The position numbers were made by a program, and so were the translations under genes. Shown here one piece after another: positions 1-6,868 of a stretch of DNA of 14,263 bases (position 1 is the first letter of the stretch; each line of letters opens with the position of its first letter). The notes under the pieces were generated by a model that was not told the DNA's origin, ran no database searches, and saw only the letters and a list, made by a program, of their open reading frames with translations. Source of the DNA: an uncultured Rikenellaceae bacterium (GTDB taxonomy: Bacteria; Bacteroidota; Bacteroidia; Bacteroidales; UBA932); contig CALCYB010000183.1 of the NCBI GenBank assembly GCA_937906485.1, positions 1 through 14,263 on the forward strand, given 5' to 3'.

Positions 1-392
1 AGAAACTGGATTTGAACAAGGCCGACTCTGTGGCACTGGATGCGCTGCCCGGCATCGGGCCGTATTATGCCCGTAAGATCCTCTCTTATCGGGATCGTCT
101 GGGAGGATATCGTGAGGTGGAACAGTTGATGGAAGTCGGACTGGATTCGGCCCGTTTTGTGAAAATCAAGCCCCGTCTGTGGTGTGATACGACCCGGGTC
201 AAGCGCCTGTCCTTGTCATGTACCCCCGCAGATTCGTTGGCACGGCATCCTTATGTGGGATCGTATGTGACTTCTTCCATTGTGGAGTGGCGCACCTTGC
301 ATCCGGGACCAATATTTATGCAAGATCTTGTAAAACAGGGTGTTGTTTCGTTAAGGGCGGCAAGAATCCTTGAGGGCTATTGGCAGCCATGA
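1..392 (+). CDS. Helix-hairpin-helix (ComEA-like) protein, 3' part
   Basis: The reading frame is open from the first bases and begins with Lys-Leu-Asp-Leu-Asn-Lys-Ala-Asp, the usual lead-in to a ComEA-type helix-hairpin-helix (HhH) repeat. The gene therefore starts before the window, and the TTG at 12 is internal. A first HhH is seen in LDALPGIGPYYARKILSYRD followed by a Gly-Gly-Tyr and a Glu-Gln-Leu segment. A second, more divergent repeat follows (Leu-Ala-Arg-His-Pro-Tyr-Val-Gly, then Ile-Val-Glu-Trp-Arg). HhH modules bind DNA backbone without sequence specificity; ComEA itself is a DNA receptor in transformation. Many Bacteroidetes carry tandem-HhH proteins of unproven role, so competence is not implied. 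About 130 residues are visible. The amino end, where a signal or anchor would lie, is missing. Confidence 0.85.
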   Translation, partial: KLDLNKADSVALDALPGIGPYYARKILSYRDRLGGYREVEQLMEVGLDSARFVKIKPRLWCDTTRVKRLSLSCTPADSLARHPYVGSYVTSSIVEWRTLHPGPIFMQDLVKQGVVSLRAARILEGYWQP

Positions 393-413
393 AAAAAAAT
401 CAATTTTTTTTTT
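392..413 (+). terminator. Weak A/T-only hairpin after the HhH gene
   Basis: Eight A residues (392-399), a TCAA loop and ten T residues (404-413) directly follow and overlap the stop codon. This could act as a weak terminator or be simple AT-rich sequence. The stem has no G-C pair, so it would be unstable. Confidence 0.25.
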
Positions 414-478
414 AAATTTTTGCAACGAAAAGCCACTTTCCTGCATCTATTATATAGGTTTAGGTTTTAGTATGCAGA

Positions 479-517
479 AGAGATGCCTGTTGTAGCAGAG
501 GGGTGTCTCTTTTTTTT
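479..517 (+). terminator. Rho-independent terminator
   Basis: AGAGATGCC (479-487) pairs with GGTGTCTCT (502-510) in a 9-bp stem with two G-U pairs and a 14-nt loop, followed by a run of T to 517. It most likely ends the HhH transcript, 87 bp after its stop. It could instead end a short independent RNA from 393-478. The rest of the 393-607 spacer holds no credible gene. Confidence 0.65.
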
Positions 518-571
518 GTGCCAGTCTGTTCAGTTTCTTGTACTCGCATACCATAGTTTTCCAAAACTTTC

Positions 572-579
572 TATCTTTG
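572..579 (+). promoter_or_regulatory. Candidate -7 element for the ABC exporter operon
   Basis: TATCTTTG fits the Bacteroidetes primary sigma -7 consensus TAnnTTTG and lies 28 bp before the ATG at 608. No TTTG is seen 19-21 bp upstream, so the -33 half is missing or degenerate. A start about 7 bp downstream would give a leader of roughly 20 nt. Confidence 0.45.
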
Positions 580-607
580 TGAGGTTTTATCAGTAATACC
601 TTACACC

Positions 608-1528
608 ATGAATATAATCGAATGCAGGGACATCGTCAAACGCTTTGGGAACTACACAGCGTTGAACCATGTCTCACTTGAAATTCCTAAAGGGGAGATT
701 TTTGGTATGTTGGGACCGAACGGGGCAGGGAAGACGACCCTGATCCGGATCATCAACCAGATTACCATACCGGACGCAGGTTCGGTCTTTTTTTCAGGTC
801 GGCCGGTTCATCCTGACGATGTTTACCAGATCGGTTATTTGCCTGAAGAGCGGGGACTGTACCGCAAAATGAAAGTCGGTGAGCAGGCCATGTACCTGGC
901 ACGTCTGAAAGGGATGTCTTCTGCCGATGCCACGCGTGAATTGAAAAAGTGGTTTGAATATTTCCAAATCCAGGGTTGGTGGAACAAGAAAGTGGAAGAA
1001 CTGTCCAAGGGGATGGCCCAAAAGGTCCAATTCATCACGACCATTCTTCACCGACCCAAGCTGCTGATTCTGGATGAGCCTTTTTCCGGTTTTGATCCGG
1101 TCAATGTCGAGTTGATCCGTCAGCAGATCCTGCAGATGAAAGAAGAAGGGACTTCCATCATTCTTTCAACCCACAACATGGAATCCGTTGAAGAACTTTG
1201 TGACAGGATCGCTTTGATCAACAAGGCCAACCTGGTGGTGACGGGTAAAGTGGACGACATCCGCCACATGCACGGAGAAAACCAGATCGAGATCATCTAT
1301 CGTGGCAAACAGCCCGTAACCCCTCCGACTGTTTCCGGACTTGTCCTGTTGGATGACCAGGCCTTCAAGGAAAACCGCCGCTCCTGCTTCCAGGTCAACG
1401 GACTTTCTACCCGGGATGCCATTTCAGCCCTGCTGGGCGGTTGGGAGATCGAGCCGTTGCAGGTGCGCGACATGATTCCGAGTATGAAGGATATATTTAT
1501 CAAATTAGTTAAAGAAGGAGGAAAATAG
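608..1528 (+). CDS. ABC exporter ATP-binding protein, NatA type
   Basis: Nucleotide-binding subunit of an ABC-2 exporter, predicted to sit on the cytoplasmic face and hydrolyse ATP with the permease encoded next. Walker A is GPNGAGKT (residues 36-43), the signature is LSKGM (132-136) in place of LSGGQ, Walker B is LLILDE (152-157) followed by a D-loop, and the switch histidine is His189 in STHNM. The GYLPEERGLY segment (76-85) is typical of the NatA/YhaQ group. Residues from about 215 to 306 form a beta-rich C-terminal domain seen in such subunits. The 306-residue length is normal. No Shine-Dalgarno precedes the ATG, as usual in this phylum. The substrate is unknown: NatA pumps sodium in Bacillus, but relatives export many compounds, so no symbol is given. 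Confidence 0.93.
   Translation: MNIIECRDIVKRFGNYTALNHVSLEIPKGEIFGMLGPNGAGKTTLIRIINQITIPDAGSVFFSGRPVHPDDVYQIGYLPEERGLYRKMKVGEQAMYLARLKGMSSADATRELKKWFEYFQIQGWWNKKVEELSKGMAQKVQFITTILHRPKLLILDEPFSGFDPVNVELIRQQILQMKEEGTSIILSTHNMESVEELCDRIALINKANLVVTGKVDDIRHMHGENQIEIIYRGKQPVTPPTVSGLVLLDDQAFKENRRSCFQVNGLSTRDAISALLGGWEIEPLQVRDMIPSMKDIFIKLVKEGGK
1516..1521 (+). promoter_or_regulatory. Canonical Shine-Dalgarno inside the end of the ATPase gene
   Basis: AGGAGG lies nine bases before the permease ATG at 1531, within the last codons (Lys-Glu-Gly-Gly-Lys) of the ATPase gene. No other start examined in this window has a comparable site. It fixes the permease start and suggests coupled translation of the two subunits. 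Confidence 0.6.
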
Positions 1529-1530
1529 CC

Positions 1531-2868
1531 ATGAATTGGAAGAAAATACGCATCGTGATGGGACGTGAGTTCTCCATCCGGGTCAAGAAGAAATCCTTTC
1601 TGCTGACCACCATCTTCGGTCCGATCCTGATGGCGGCGCTGGTTGTGCTGCCCAGTGTCCTGATGTTGAGCACCTCTGGAGAGAAACAGGTCATTGCTGT
1701 GCTGGATGAATCCGGTCTGGTGCTGCCTTATCTGGAGGATTCCGAGGAGTTGCGTTTCACCCCGGTGACCGGTTCTGTTGATTCGCTCAAGGCGCAGTAT
1801 GCGACCATGGGGGTTGACGCTTTGGTGTGTATCTCCGCCTTGGATGCTGACCGGATGATTGCCGTGACCTCCTGGTCGGATAAGGACCTGAACATGGAGG
1901 TGCGTTCACGCATTACCCGTTCGGCAGAAAGGGCTTTGCGGGACTATCGGATGAAGTCTTATGATATTGAGAACCTGGAAGCTGTCTTGCAGGACCTGGA
2001 TCCCGACATCTCCATGAAGGCCTATCTGTTCAGTGAAACGGGTGAAGAAAAAGAAAGCATCGTGGAAATCAACATGGCCATTTCCTACATCGCCAGCCTG
2101 TTGATCTACATGTTTGTCTTCATGTTCGGAAACATGGTTATGCGCAGTGTTATTGATGAAAAATCCAGCCGTATTGTGGAGGTCATTGTCTCTTCGGTGA
2201 AACCCTTTGATCTGATGATCGGCAAGATCCTCGGCGTGGCTTCGGTGGCCATTACCCAGTTCGCCATCTGGATCATCTTGACGCTGTTGCTGGTGGTGGG
2301 AGGACAGTTCCTGGTCGGCCAGTCGCTGATGGAGGATATGGACCCTGCCCAATTGGCGCAGCTGACAGCTGCCGGTGGCAATGAAATGACCGCAGTTCTC
2401 CAATCAACAGAACTGGGCGGTATCGTTCAATCCATCCTGCAAATCAATTTCCCTTATATCCTGATTTGTTTCTTCCTGTATTTTATCCTGGGCTACCTGT
2501 TGTATGCGGCGATGTTTGCGGCAGTCGGATCTGCGGTGGAAAATGAAGCCGATACCCAGATGCTGGTGTTGCCCATAACGGCTCCCCTGATCATCGGACT
2601 GTTCATCATGTTGCAGACTTTCCAATATCCGGACGGTGCCTTATCCGTTTGGGCATCCATCATCCCCTTTACCTCTCCGATGGTCATGATGGCCCGTATC
2701 CCTTTCGAAGGAGGAGTTCCTTTTGCCCAGTTGGCTCTTTCTCTGGGATTGTTGCTGGTGACTTTCCTGGCAATTACCTGGGTGTCTGCGAAAATTTACC
2801 GGACCGGTATTCTGATGTACGGTAAGAAGGTGGGATTCAAAGATCTTTGGACTTGGTTGAAATATTGA
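1531..2868 (+). CDS. ABC-2 exporter permease, NatB type
   Basis: Membrane subunit partnering the ATPase two bases upstream. After a basic cytoplasmic start there is a first membrane helix (about residues 22-46), then an extracytoplasmic domain of about 140 residues with no membrane segment. About five further helices follow from residue 185 onward. The segment EKSSRIVEVIVSS just after the second helix, followed by a Pro-Phe and a Gly-Lys-Ile-Leu-Gly, is the characteristic ABC-2/NatB coupling region. The 445-residue length and the topology of one helix, a large loop and a membrane block match NatB and YhaP relatives. Substrate is unknown; sodium, drugs or lipids are all possible. It is followed after 16 bases by the secreted nucleotidase gene, probably in the same transcript. 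Confidence 0.92.
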   Translation: MNWKKIRIVMGREFSIRVKKKSFLLTTIFGPILMAALVVLPSVLMLSTSGEKQVIAVLDESGLVLPYLEDSEELRFTPVTGSVDSLKAQYATMGVDALVCISALDADRMIAVTSWSDKDLNMEVRSRITRSAERALRDYRMKSYDIENLEAVLQDLDPDISMKAYLFSETGEEKESIVEINMAISYIASLLIYMFVFMFGNMVMRSVIDEKSSRIVEVIVSSVKPFDLMIGKILGVASVAITQFAIWIILTLLLVVGGQFLVGQSLMEDMDPAQLAQLTAAGGNEMTAVLQSTELGGIVQSILQINFPYILICFFLYFILGYLLYAAMFAAVGSAVENEADTQMLVLPITAPLIIGLFIMLQTFQYPDGALSVWASIIPFTSPMVMMARIPFEGGVPFAQLALSLGLLLVTFLAITWVSAKIYRTGILMYGKKVGFKDLWTWLKY

Positions 2869-2884
2869 TAATGAACACATGCAT

Positions 2885-3649
2885 ATGAAACAAAACCTGT
2901 TGACTGTTGTGTTGGTGGTCCTGTTGGGAGGCATGCTCTCGTCTCAACTGATGGGACAGTCCTTTTCCTATACCTGGAAACGGGTCCCGATGGACACCAC
3001 CTGGGAATCTACACGGCCCAATCTGGCCGATTCCATCATGATGAAGTACCATCCCGGTATCGAACCGCTGATGGAAATCATTGCCTATTCCGATCTGGAA
3101 ATGGACAAAGGCAAACCCGAAAGCAGTTTGAGCAACCTGGCTGCTGACATTATTCTGGAAACCGCTTTGCCCTACACCGAGCCCGATGACCGGGTGTTTT
3201 CGCTGACCAACTTCGGAGGGATCCGGACTTCGTTGCCCAAAGGTGCGGTCCGCATCTATGATATCTATTCCATTTTCCCGTTTGAAAACAGCATCGTTGT
3301 GGTGGAGGTGTCCGGTGCGGATGTCCGTAAACAACTGCAACGTTTTGCTTCGCGCAACAATTTTGAAGCGCTCGGTGGGGTGGAAATCGAAGTACGGGAT
3401 GGAAAAATGACCAAATGTAATGTGGGGGGTGCTCCGCTGGAAGATGATCGGATCTACAAGCTTGCGACCATCGATTTCCTGCTGGGTGGTGGAGATAAGG
3501 TCTTCATCGGTTCCAAGGCCATTCCGAACAGTTTGATCGAAACCAAAATTGTGATGCGGGACGCTGTCGTGTCTTATTTGAAGAAGGAAACCCAAGCAGG
3601 TAGAACATTGAGTAACCGGAAGGACGGCCGTGTGGTGGTCCATAAATAA
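2885..3649 (+). CDS. Secreted 5'-nucleotidase C-terminal domain protein (UshA C-half)
   Basis: Stand-alone version of the substrate-binding domain of UshA-like 5'-nucleotidases. A Sec signal covers about residues 1-25 (MKQNLLTVVLVVLLGG, then Gly-Gln). Family motifs follow in order: Ser-Asn-Leu-Ala-Ala-Asp, NFGGIRTSLPKG, a Phe-Pro-Phe-Glu-Asn segment, VSGADVRKQL and LLGGGDKVF. In UshA the corresponding Asn, Arg and Phe positions bind the nucleotide. The metallophosphoesterase half is absent here but encoded by the next gene. I chose the ATG at 2885 because it gives a clean signal peptide; the in-frame ATG at 2879 adds only Met-His. The product is probably periplasmic and works with its neighbour on nucleotides or related phosphate esters. 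Length is about 254 residues. Confidence 0.85.
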   Translation: MKQNLLTVVLVVLLGGMLSSQLMGQSFSYTWKRVPMDTTWESTRPNLADSIMMKYHPGIEPLMEIIAYSDLEMDKGKPESSLSNLAADIILETALPYTEPDDRVFSLTNFGGIRTSLPKGAVRIYDIYSIFPFENSIVVVEVSGADVRKQLQRFASRNNFEALGGVEIEVRDGKMTKCNVGGAPLEDDRIYKLATIDFLLGGGDKVFIGSKAIPNSLIETKIVMRDAVVSYLKKETQAGRTLSNRKDGRVVVHK

Positions 3650-3660
3650 TGCATAGTGCC

Positions 3661-4473
3661 ATGAAGAAATACATCATATTGATATGCGGTATTTTGACCG
3701 CATCCGTGTTGGACGCACAAGATCTGATCATCCTGCATACCAACGATACACACAGCCAGTTGGAAGTAATTGGTGTGGGCAAGGGCAAGGACAAAGGTGG
3801 TGTGAGCCGCCGCATGGAATACTTTAACCAGGTCCGAGCAGAAGGACCGGATGTACTGATCTTGGATGCAGGAGACTACAACCAGGGAACTCCCTATTTT
3901 ACCGTTTTTAAAGGCGATGTTGAGGTGGACCTGATGAATGCCTTGGGCTACGATGTCGTCGCTTTGGGCAACCACGAATTTGACAATGGGATGCAGGAAC
4001 TCGCCCGTCGCCTGGAAAATGCGGAATACGAGACCGTCTGTGCCAATTATGATTTTAAGGGGACCCCGCTGGAGGATTATATCCAGCCCTATACCATTGT
4101 GGAACGTGCAGGTCGTCGGATTGGCATCATTGGTTTGACGGTCCGGCTGGATGGCGTCGTATCGGCTCATTGCCGGGAGGGCCTGGTCTATCAGGATCCC
4201 ATTCAGGTGGCCAATGACCTGGCGCTGATGCTGCGCAACGAAATGGGCTGTGACCTGATCATTGCGCTTTCCCATTTGGGTTACAGCGGTAAGATGTCAG
4301 ACATTGAGTTGGCCAAGAACAGCCGTGAGATTGACTTGATTGTCGGCGGACATTCCCACACTTTTCTGAAGACAGAACGGGTTTATCAGAACCTGGATGG
4401 TCGGGATGTGGTCATCGTCCAGGATGGTGCGCAAGGAGAATGGGTCGGTCGTTTTGATATCACGTTCAACTGA
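3661..4473 (+). CDS. Secreted metallophosphatase (UshA N-half), 5'-nucleotidase type
   Basis: Catalytic calcineurin-like domain of a 5'-nucleotidase. A signal peptide of about 20 residues ends in Asp-Ala-Gln. The two-metal site is complete, numbered from the 3661 start: Asp29 and His31 in HTNDTH, Asp72 in DAGDYNQG, Asn104-His105 in GNHEFD, His205 in LSHLG, and His231 and His233 in GGHSH. The protein stops after this domain (about 270 residues against about 520 or more for two-domain UshA enzymes), and the missing half is the preceding gene. An alternative ATG at 3649 overlaps the previous TAA by one base and would add four residues. I prefer 3661 because Met-Lys-Lys starts a typical signal, but the overlap suggests translational coupling. 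The gene ends before a bidirectional terminator. Confidence 0.88.
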   Translation: MKKYIILICGILTASVLDAQDLIILHTNDTHSQLEVIGVGKGKDKGGVSRRMEYFNQVRAEGPDVLILDAGDYNQGTPYFTVFKGDVEVDLMNALGYDVVALGNHEFDNGMQELARRLENAEYETVCANYDFKGTPLEDYIQPYTIVERAGRRIGIIGLTVRLDGVVSAHCREGLVYQDPIQVANDLALMLRNEMGCDLIIALSHLGYSGKMSDIELAKNSREIDLIVGGHSHTFLKTERVYQNLDGRDVVIVQDGAQGEWVGRFDITFN

Positions 4474-4481
4474 TTTGAAAG

Positions 4482-4512
4482 AAAAAGGGAAGCTTTCGAA
4501 GCCTCCCTTTTT
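4482..4512. terminator. Bidirectional intrinsic terminator between convergent operons
   Basis: AAAAAGGGA (4482-4490) pairs with TCCCTTTTT (4504-4512). Inside this, GCTT pairs with AAGC around a TCG loop, with one A-C mismatch in the stem. A runs on one side and T runs on the other let it stop both the plus-strand nucleotidase transcript and the minus-strand acyl-CoA synthetase transcript. Confidence 0.85.
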
Positions 4513-4515
4513 CAT

Positions 4516-6219
4516 TTATTCCTTGCGAGGTTGTGAGGAATCTTCCGTTTTCTTGTCGGACTTGGGCGCATTGCCCGTGTACAGGTAGCGCTTGATCTTT
4601 TTTGTGGCAGTTTTCTCAAACTCATCTTCTTGTTCATGGATGGTACTGATGCGTGAGAATTTGCTCACTTTCTCGTTGACGTATTGGAGCAGTTCCGCTT
4701 TGAGCTGTTCCAGTTTTTCTTTGGCTTCCTTGCCGGATGCTTCCAGGGATTCCTGTTTCTCGTTCAGCCAAGCATTGAGCTTTTCCTTGTTGAAGTGAAC
4801 CAGGGCTTCCAAACGGCCTTTGTTCTCCTTGACAATGGATTCTTCCACCAGTTCGTGACTGTTGATGACAAACTCGATTTCTTCCGGGTAGATGTTTTCT
4901 CCACTCGGGCCGAGAATCATGTTGCCGACACGTCCTTTGATGTAGAGGTAGCCGTCTTTGTCCAAGGCTCCCAGGTCTTTTGTGCGGAACCATCCGTCAG
5001 GTGTAAAGGCTTCTGCCGTGGCTTCCGGATTCTTGTAGTAGCCCATCATGACGTTGTCTCCGCGGCAGACGATTTCTCCTTCACCCTTGGAAGACTGGTT
5101 GATGAGTTTGATTTCTGTACCATAGACGGCAGGACCGGTGGATTTCCAGCGTACGTGTTCAGGTGCAGCTCCGGCCACCAAGGGCGAGGTTTCGGTCAGT
5201 CCATAGCCGATGGCATAGGGGAATTTGGCTTCACCCAGGAATTTTTCTACTTCGCTGTCCAGTTTTGCCCCTCCGATGCCGAAGAAGCGGATGCGTCCTC
5301 CGAACTTCTTCATGAGTTTTTTTCCGGCTATCCGGTTGAGCAGTTTTCTGAAAGGCGATATTCCGTAGAGAAAACGCATCGTGCTGTTTTTCTGGAAGGT
5401 CGGCAGGACAGCGGAGCGGTAGACTTTTTCGATGACCAGCGGGACAGAAAGCATGGTGGTCGGACGAACCGTCTGTAGGGCTTTCATCAGGATGGTCGGG
5501 GTAGGGGCTTTCTCCAAGAAGTAAACGCAGCTTCCCGATATCATGGGCAACAGCATACTCAAACTGCATTCCAAGGTGTGTGAGAGGGGAAGGATGGATA
5601 ACCATACGTCCCATTCATAACCCGGGCGCAGGATGACTGCTGCGCGAAGGGTAGTGCAGAGGTTCTTGTGGCTGAGCATGACTCCTTTGGAGCTGCCCGT
5701 TGTGCCGGAGGTGTAGATGATTGAGGCCAAGTCTTCTGCATGGATGTCTTTGGCCTCCAGCAGAGGAGCCGGTTGTTGGACCGGTTCCGGTTTCTTGATG
5801 ATCTGCAGTTCATCCAGTGAAACAATGAGGCTGAGGCGGTCACGGGCTTTTTCCTTGATCCGCGGATAAAGGCGGTCGGAGACAAAAAGTGCTTTGGCTT
5901 CAGAGTGTTTCAATATGTGTTTCAGTTCGCTTTCCGAGAAGTCAGGTAACATCGGAACCACGATAAAACCGTACCCTACGCAAGCAAAATATGCAACGAC
6001 CCAGTTCGGGGAGTTCTGGCCGACCAGACCGATACGGTCACCCGGTTGGAGTCCGTAGGAGGCCAGCATTTTTGCGGTTTCCACCACTCGTTCTCCCAAT
6101 TCCTGGTAGGTATAACCGTCACCTCCTACGTTGAAGAAGGCTTTGTTCTGCCAGAATTTTTTCGTTGCATGATCCAATAGCACACGCAGGCTTTCCAGTC
6201 GTTGAGGTATTGTCTTCAT
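4516..6219 (-). CDS. Long-chain acyl-CoA synthetase / AMP-forming ligase
   Basis: Member of the ANL adenylating superfamily, predicted to activate a fatty acid with ATP and join it to coenzyme A. The phosphate-binding loop is YTSGTTGSSKG (residues 169-179), the A5 motif is GYGLTETSP (338-346), the adenylate-binding Asp415 lies in TKDLG, the hinge region is KGRVGNMI (428-435) and SGENIYPEEIE follows (439-449). The C-terminal lysine motif TATKKIKR (537-544) supplies the catalytic lysine. A charged, probably helical insertion spans about 476-518, and the protein ends in a hydrophilic tail; the 567-residue length is normal for bacterial enzymes. Its gene follows the acyltransferase gene, so the pair could activate and transfer acyl groups in membrane lipid synthesis. 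The exact acyl specificity, or use of another carboxylic acid, cannot be read from motifs. Confidence 0.9.
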   Translation of the reverse strand: MKTIPQRLESLRVLLDHATKKFWQNKAFFNVGGDGYTYQELGERVVETAKMLASYGLQPGDRIGLVGQNSPNWVVAYFACVGYGFIVVPMLPDFSESELKHILKHSEAKALFVSDRLYPRIKEKARDRLSLIVSLDELQIIKKPEPVQQPAPLLEAKDIHAEDLASIIYTSGTTGSSKGVMLSHKNLCTTLRAAVILRPGYEWDVWLSILPLSHTLECSLSMLLPMISGSCVYFLEKAPTPTILMKALQTVRPTTMLSVPLVIEKVYRSAVLPTFQKNSTMRFLYGISPFRKLLNRIAGKKLMKKFGGRIRFFGIGGAKLDSEVEKFLGEAKFPYAIGYGLTETSPLVAGAAPEHVRWKSTGPAVYGTEIKLINQSSKGEGEIVCRGDNVMMGYYKNPEATAEAFTPDGWFRTKDLGALDKDGYLYIKGRVGNMILGPSGENIYPEEIEFVINSHELVEESIVKENKGRLEALVHFNKEKLNAWLNEKQESLEASGKEAKEKLEQLKAELLQYVNEKVSKFSRISTIHEQEDEFEKTATKKIKRYLYTGNAPKSDKKTEDSSQPRKE

Positions 6220-6245
6220 GTTTTTGTATGTGTATGATGAGTAAA

Positions 6246-6295
6246 GTAATTCCAGTGAGAGTCAAGTTACTCTGTTGAGAATCAGGTTATTCCAG
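6246..6295. repeat. Imperfect 20-bp tandem repeat, 2.5 copies
   Basis: Copies lie at 6246-6265, 6266-6285 and 6286-6295 (half). The first two agree at 13 of 20 positions, and the half copy matches the first at 9 of 10. The block fills most of the gap between the acyltransferase and synthetase genes and includes the acyltransferase stop codon. Function unknown; a small slippage duplication is the simplest reading. Confidence 0.5.
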
Positions 6296-6856
6296 ATCCT
6301 TGCCGGTGCTGAATTTTTCCGGGTATTTGCCGACCACCCCTTTGTCCTTGTACCATTGCCGTGCACGTTTGAGGTCTGCTTTTGCATCCTCGGTCAGTAC
6401 CAGTTCCGGGCCGATGCCCACAGATTTGGTGCCCCAGTCAAAGTAGGCCAGGTAGACGGGGACATGGACGGTCTTGGCGATGAGGTGGAAGCCGGTTTTC
6501 CAGTTGTCCACGCGGGCTCTTGTACCTTCAGGGGCGATGGCCAGCTGGAGTTTGGGGTTGTCCTGGAACGCCTTGATGATCTGGCGGACAAATACCGCGC
6601 GGTTGTTCTGGGTAACGGGAATAGCGCCCATCTTTCGTAGAATCCATCCTAAAGGAGGAAAGAAGAAGGTGCTTTTGACCATGCAGTAGGCTTTTCCACC
6701 CAGGGCTGCATAGAACAGGTAGGAGACAACGAAGTCCCAAATGGTCGTATGAGGGGCACCCAGGAAGATGCAGGGATGATCGGGTACTTTATGTTCGGTG
6801 ATGGTCCAGCCCATCATGCGGAGCAATCCTCCACAAATTTTTGTTTTACAGCTCAT
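6287..6856 (-). CDS. 1-acylglycerol-3-phosphate acyltransferase-family protein (PlsC-like)
   Basis: Predicted membrane-associated acyltransferase moving an acyl chain to a lysophospholipid or similar acceptor. The catalytic HX4D motif is His36 to Asp41 in APHTTIWDF, and the phosphate-binding motif is PEGTR (109-113) in LAIAPEGTR. Between them lies the hydrophobic block WILRKMGAIPV (71-81). At 189 residues it is a compact version of the family, close to the short acyltransferases common in Bacteroidetes. It starts 12 bases after the parE stop and is followed after 67 bases by the acyl-CoA synthetase, so a shared transcript is likely. The acceptor could also be an ornithine or glycine lipid rather than lysophosphatidate; that is inference. 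Confidence 0.87.
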   Translation of the reverse strand: MSCKTKICGGLLRMMGWTITEHKVPDHPCIFLGAPHTTIWDFVVSYLFYAALGGKAYCMVKSTFFFPPLGWILRKMGAIPVTQNNRAVFVRQIIKAFQDNPKLQLAIAPEGTRARVDNWKTGFHLIAKTVHVPVYLAYFDWGTKSVGIGPELVLTEDAKADLKRARQWYKDKGVVGKYPEKFSTGKDLE

Positions 6857-6868
6857 TGTCTTGTGTTT

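Noticed and set aside
2837..4275. Long minus-strand frames opposite the nucleotidase genes
   Set aside because: They mirror the coding sequence of two clearly recognisable enzymes and are rich in His and Gln, typical of antisense translation.
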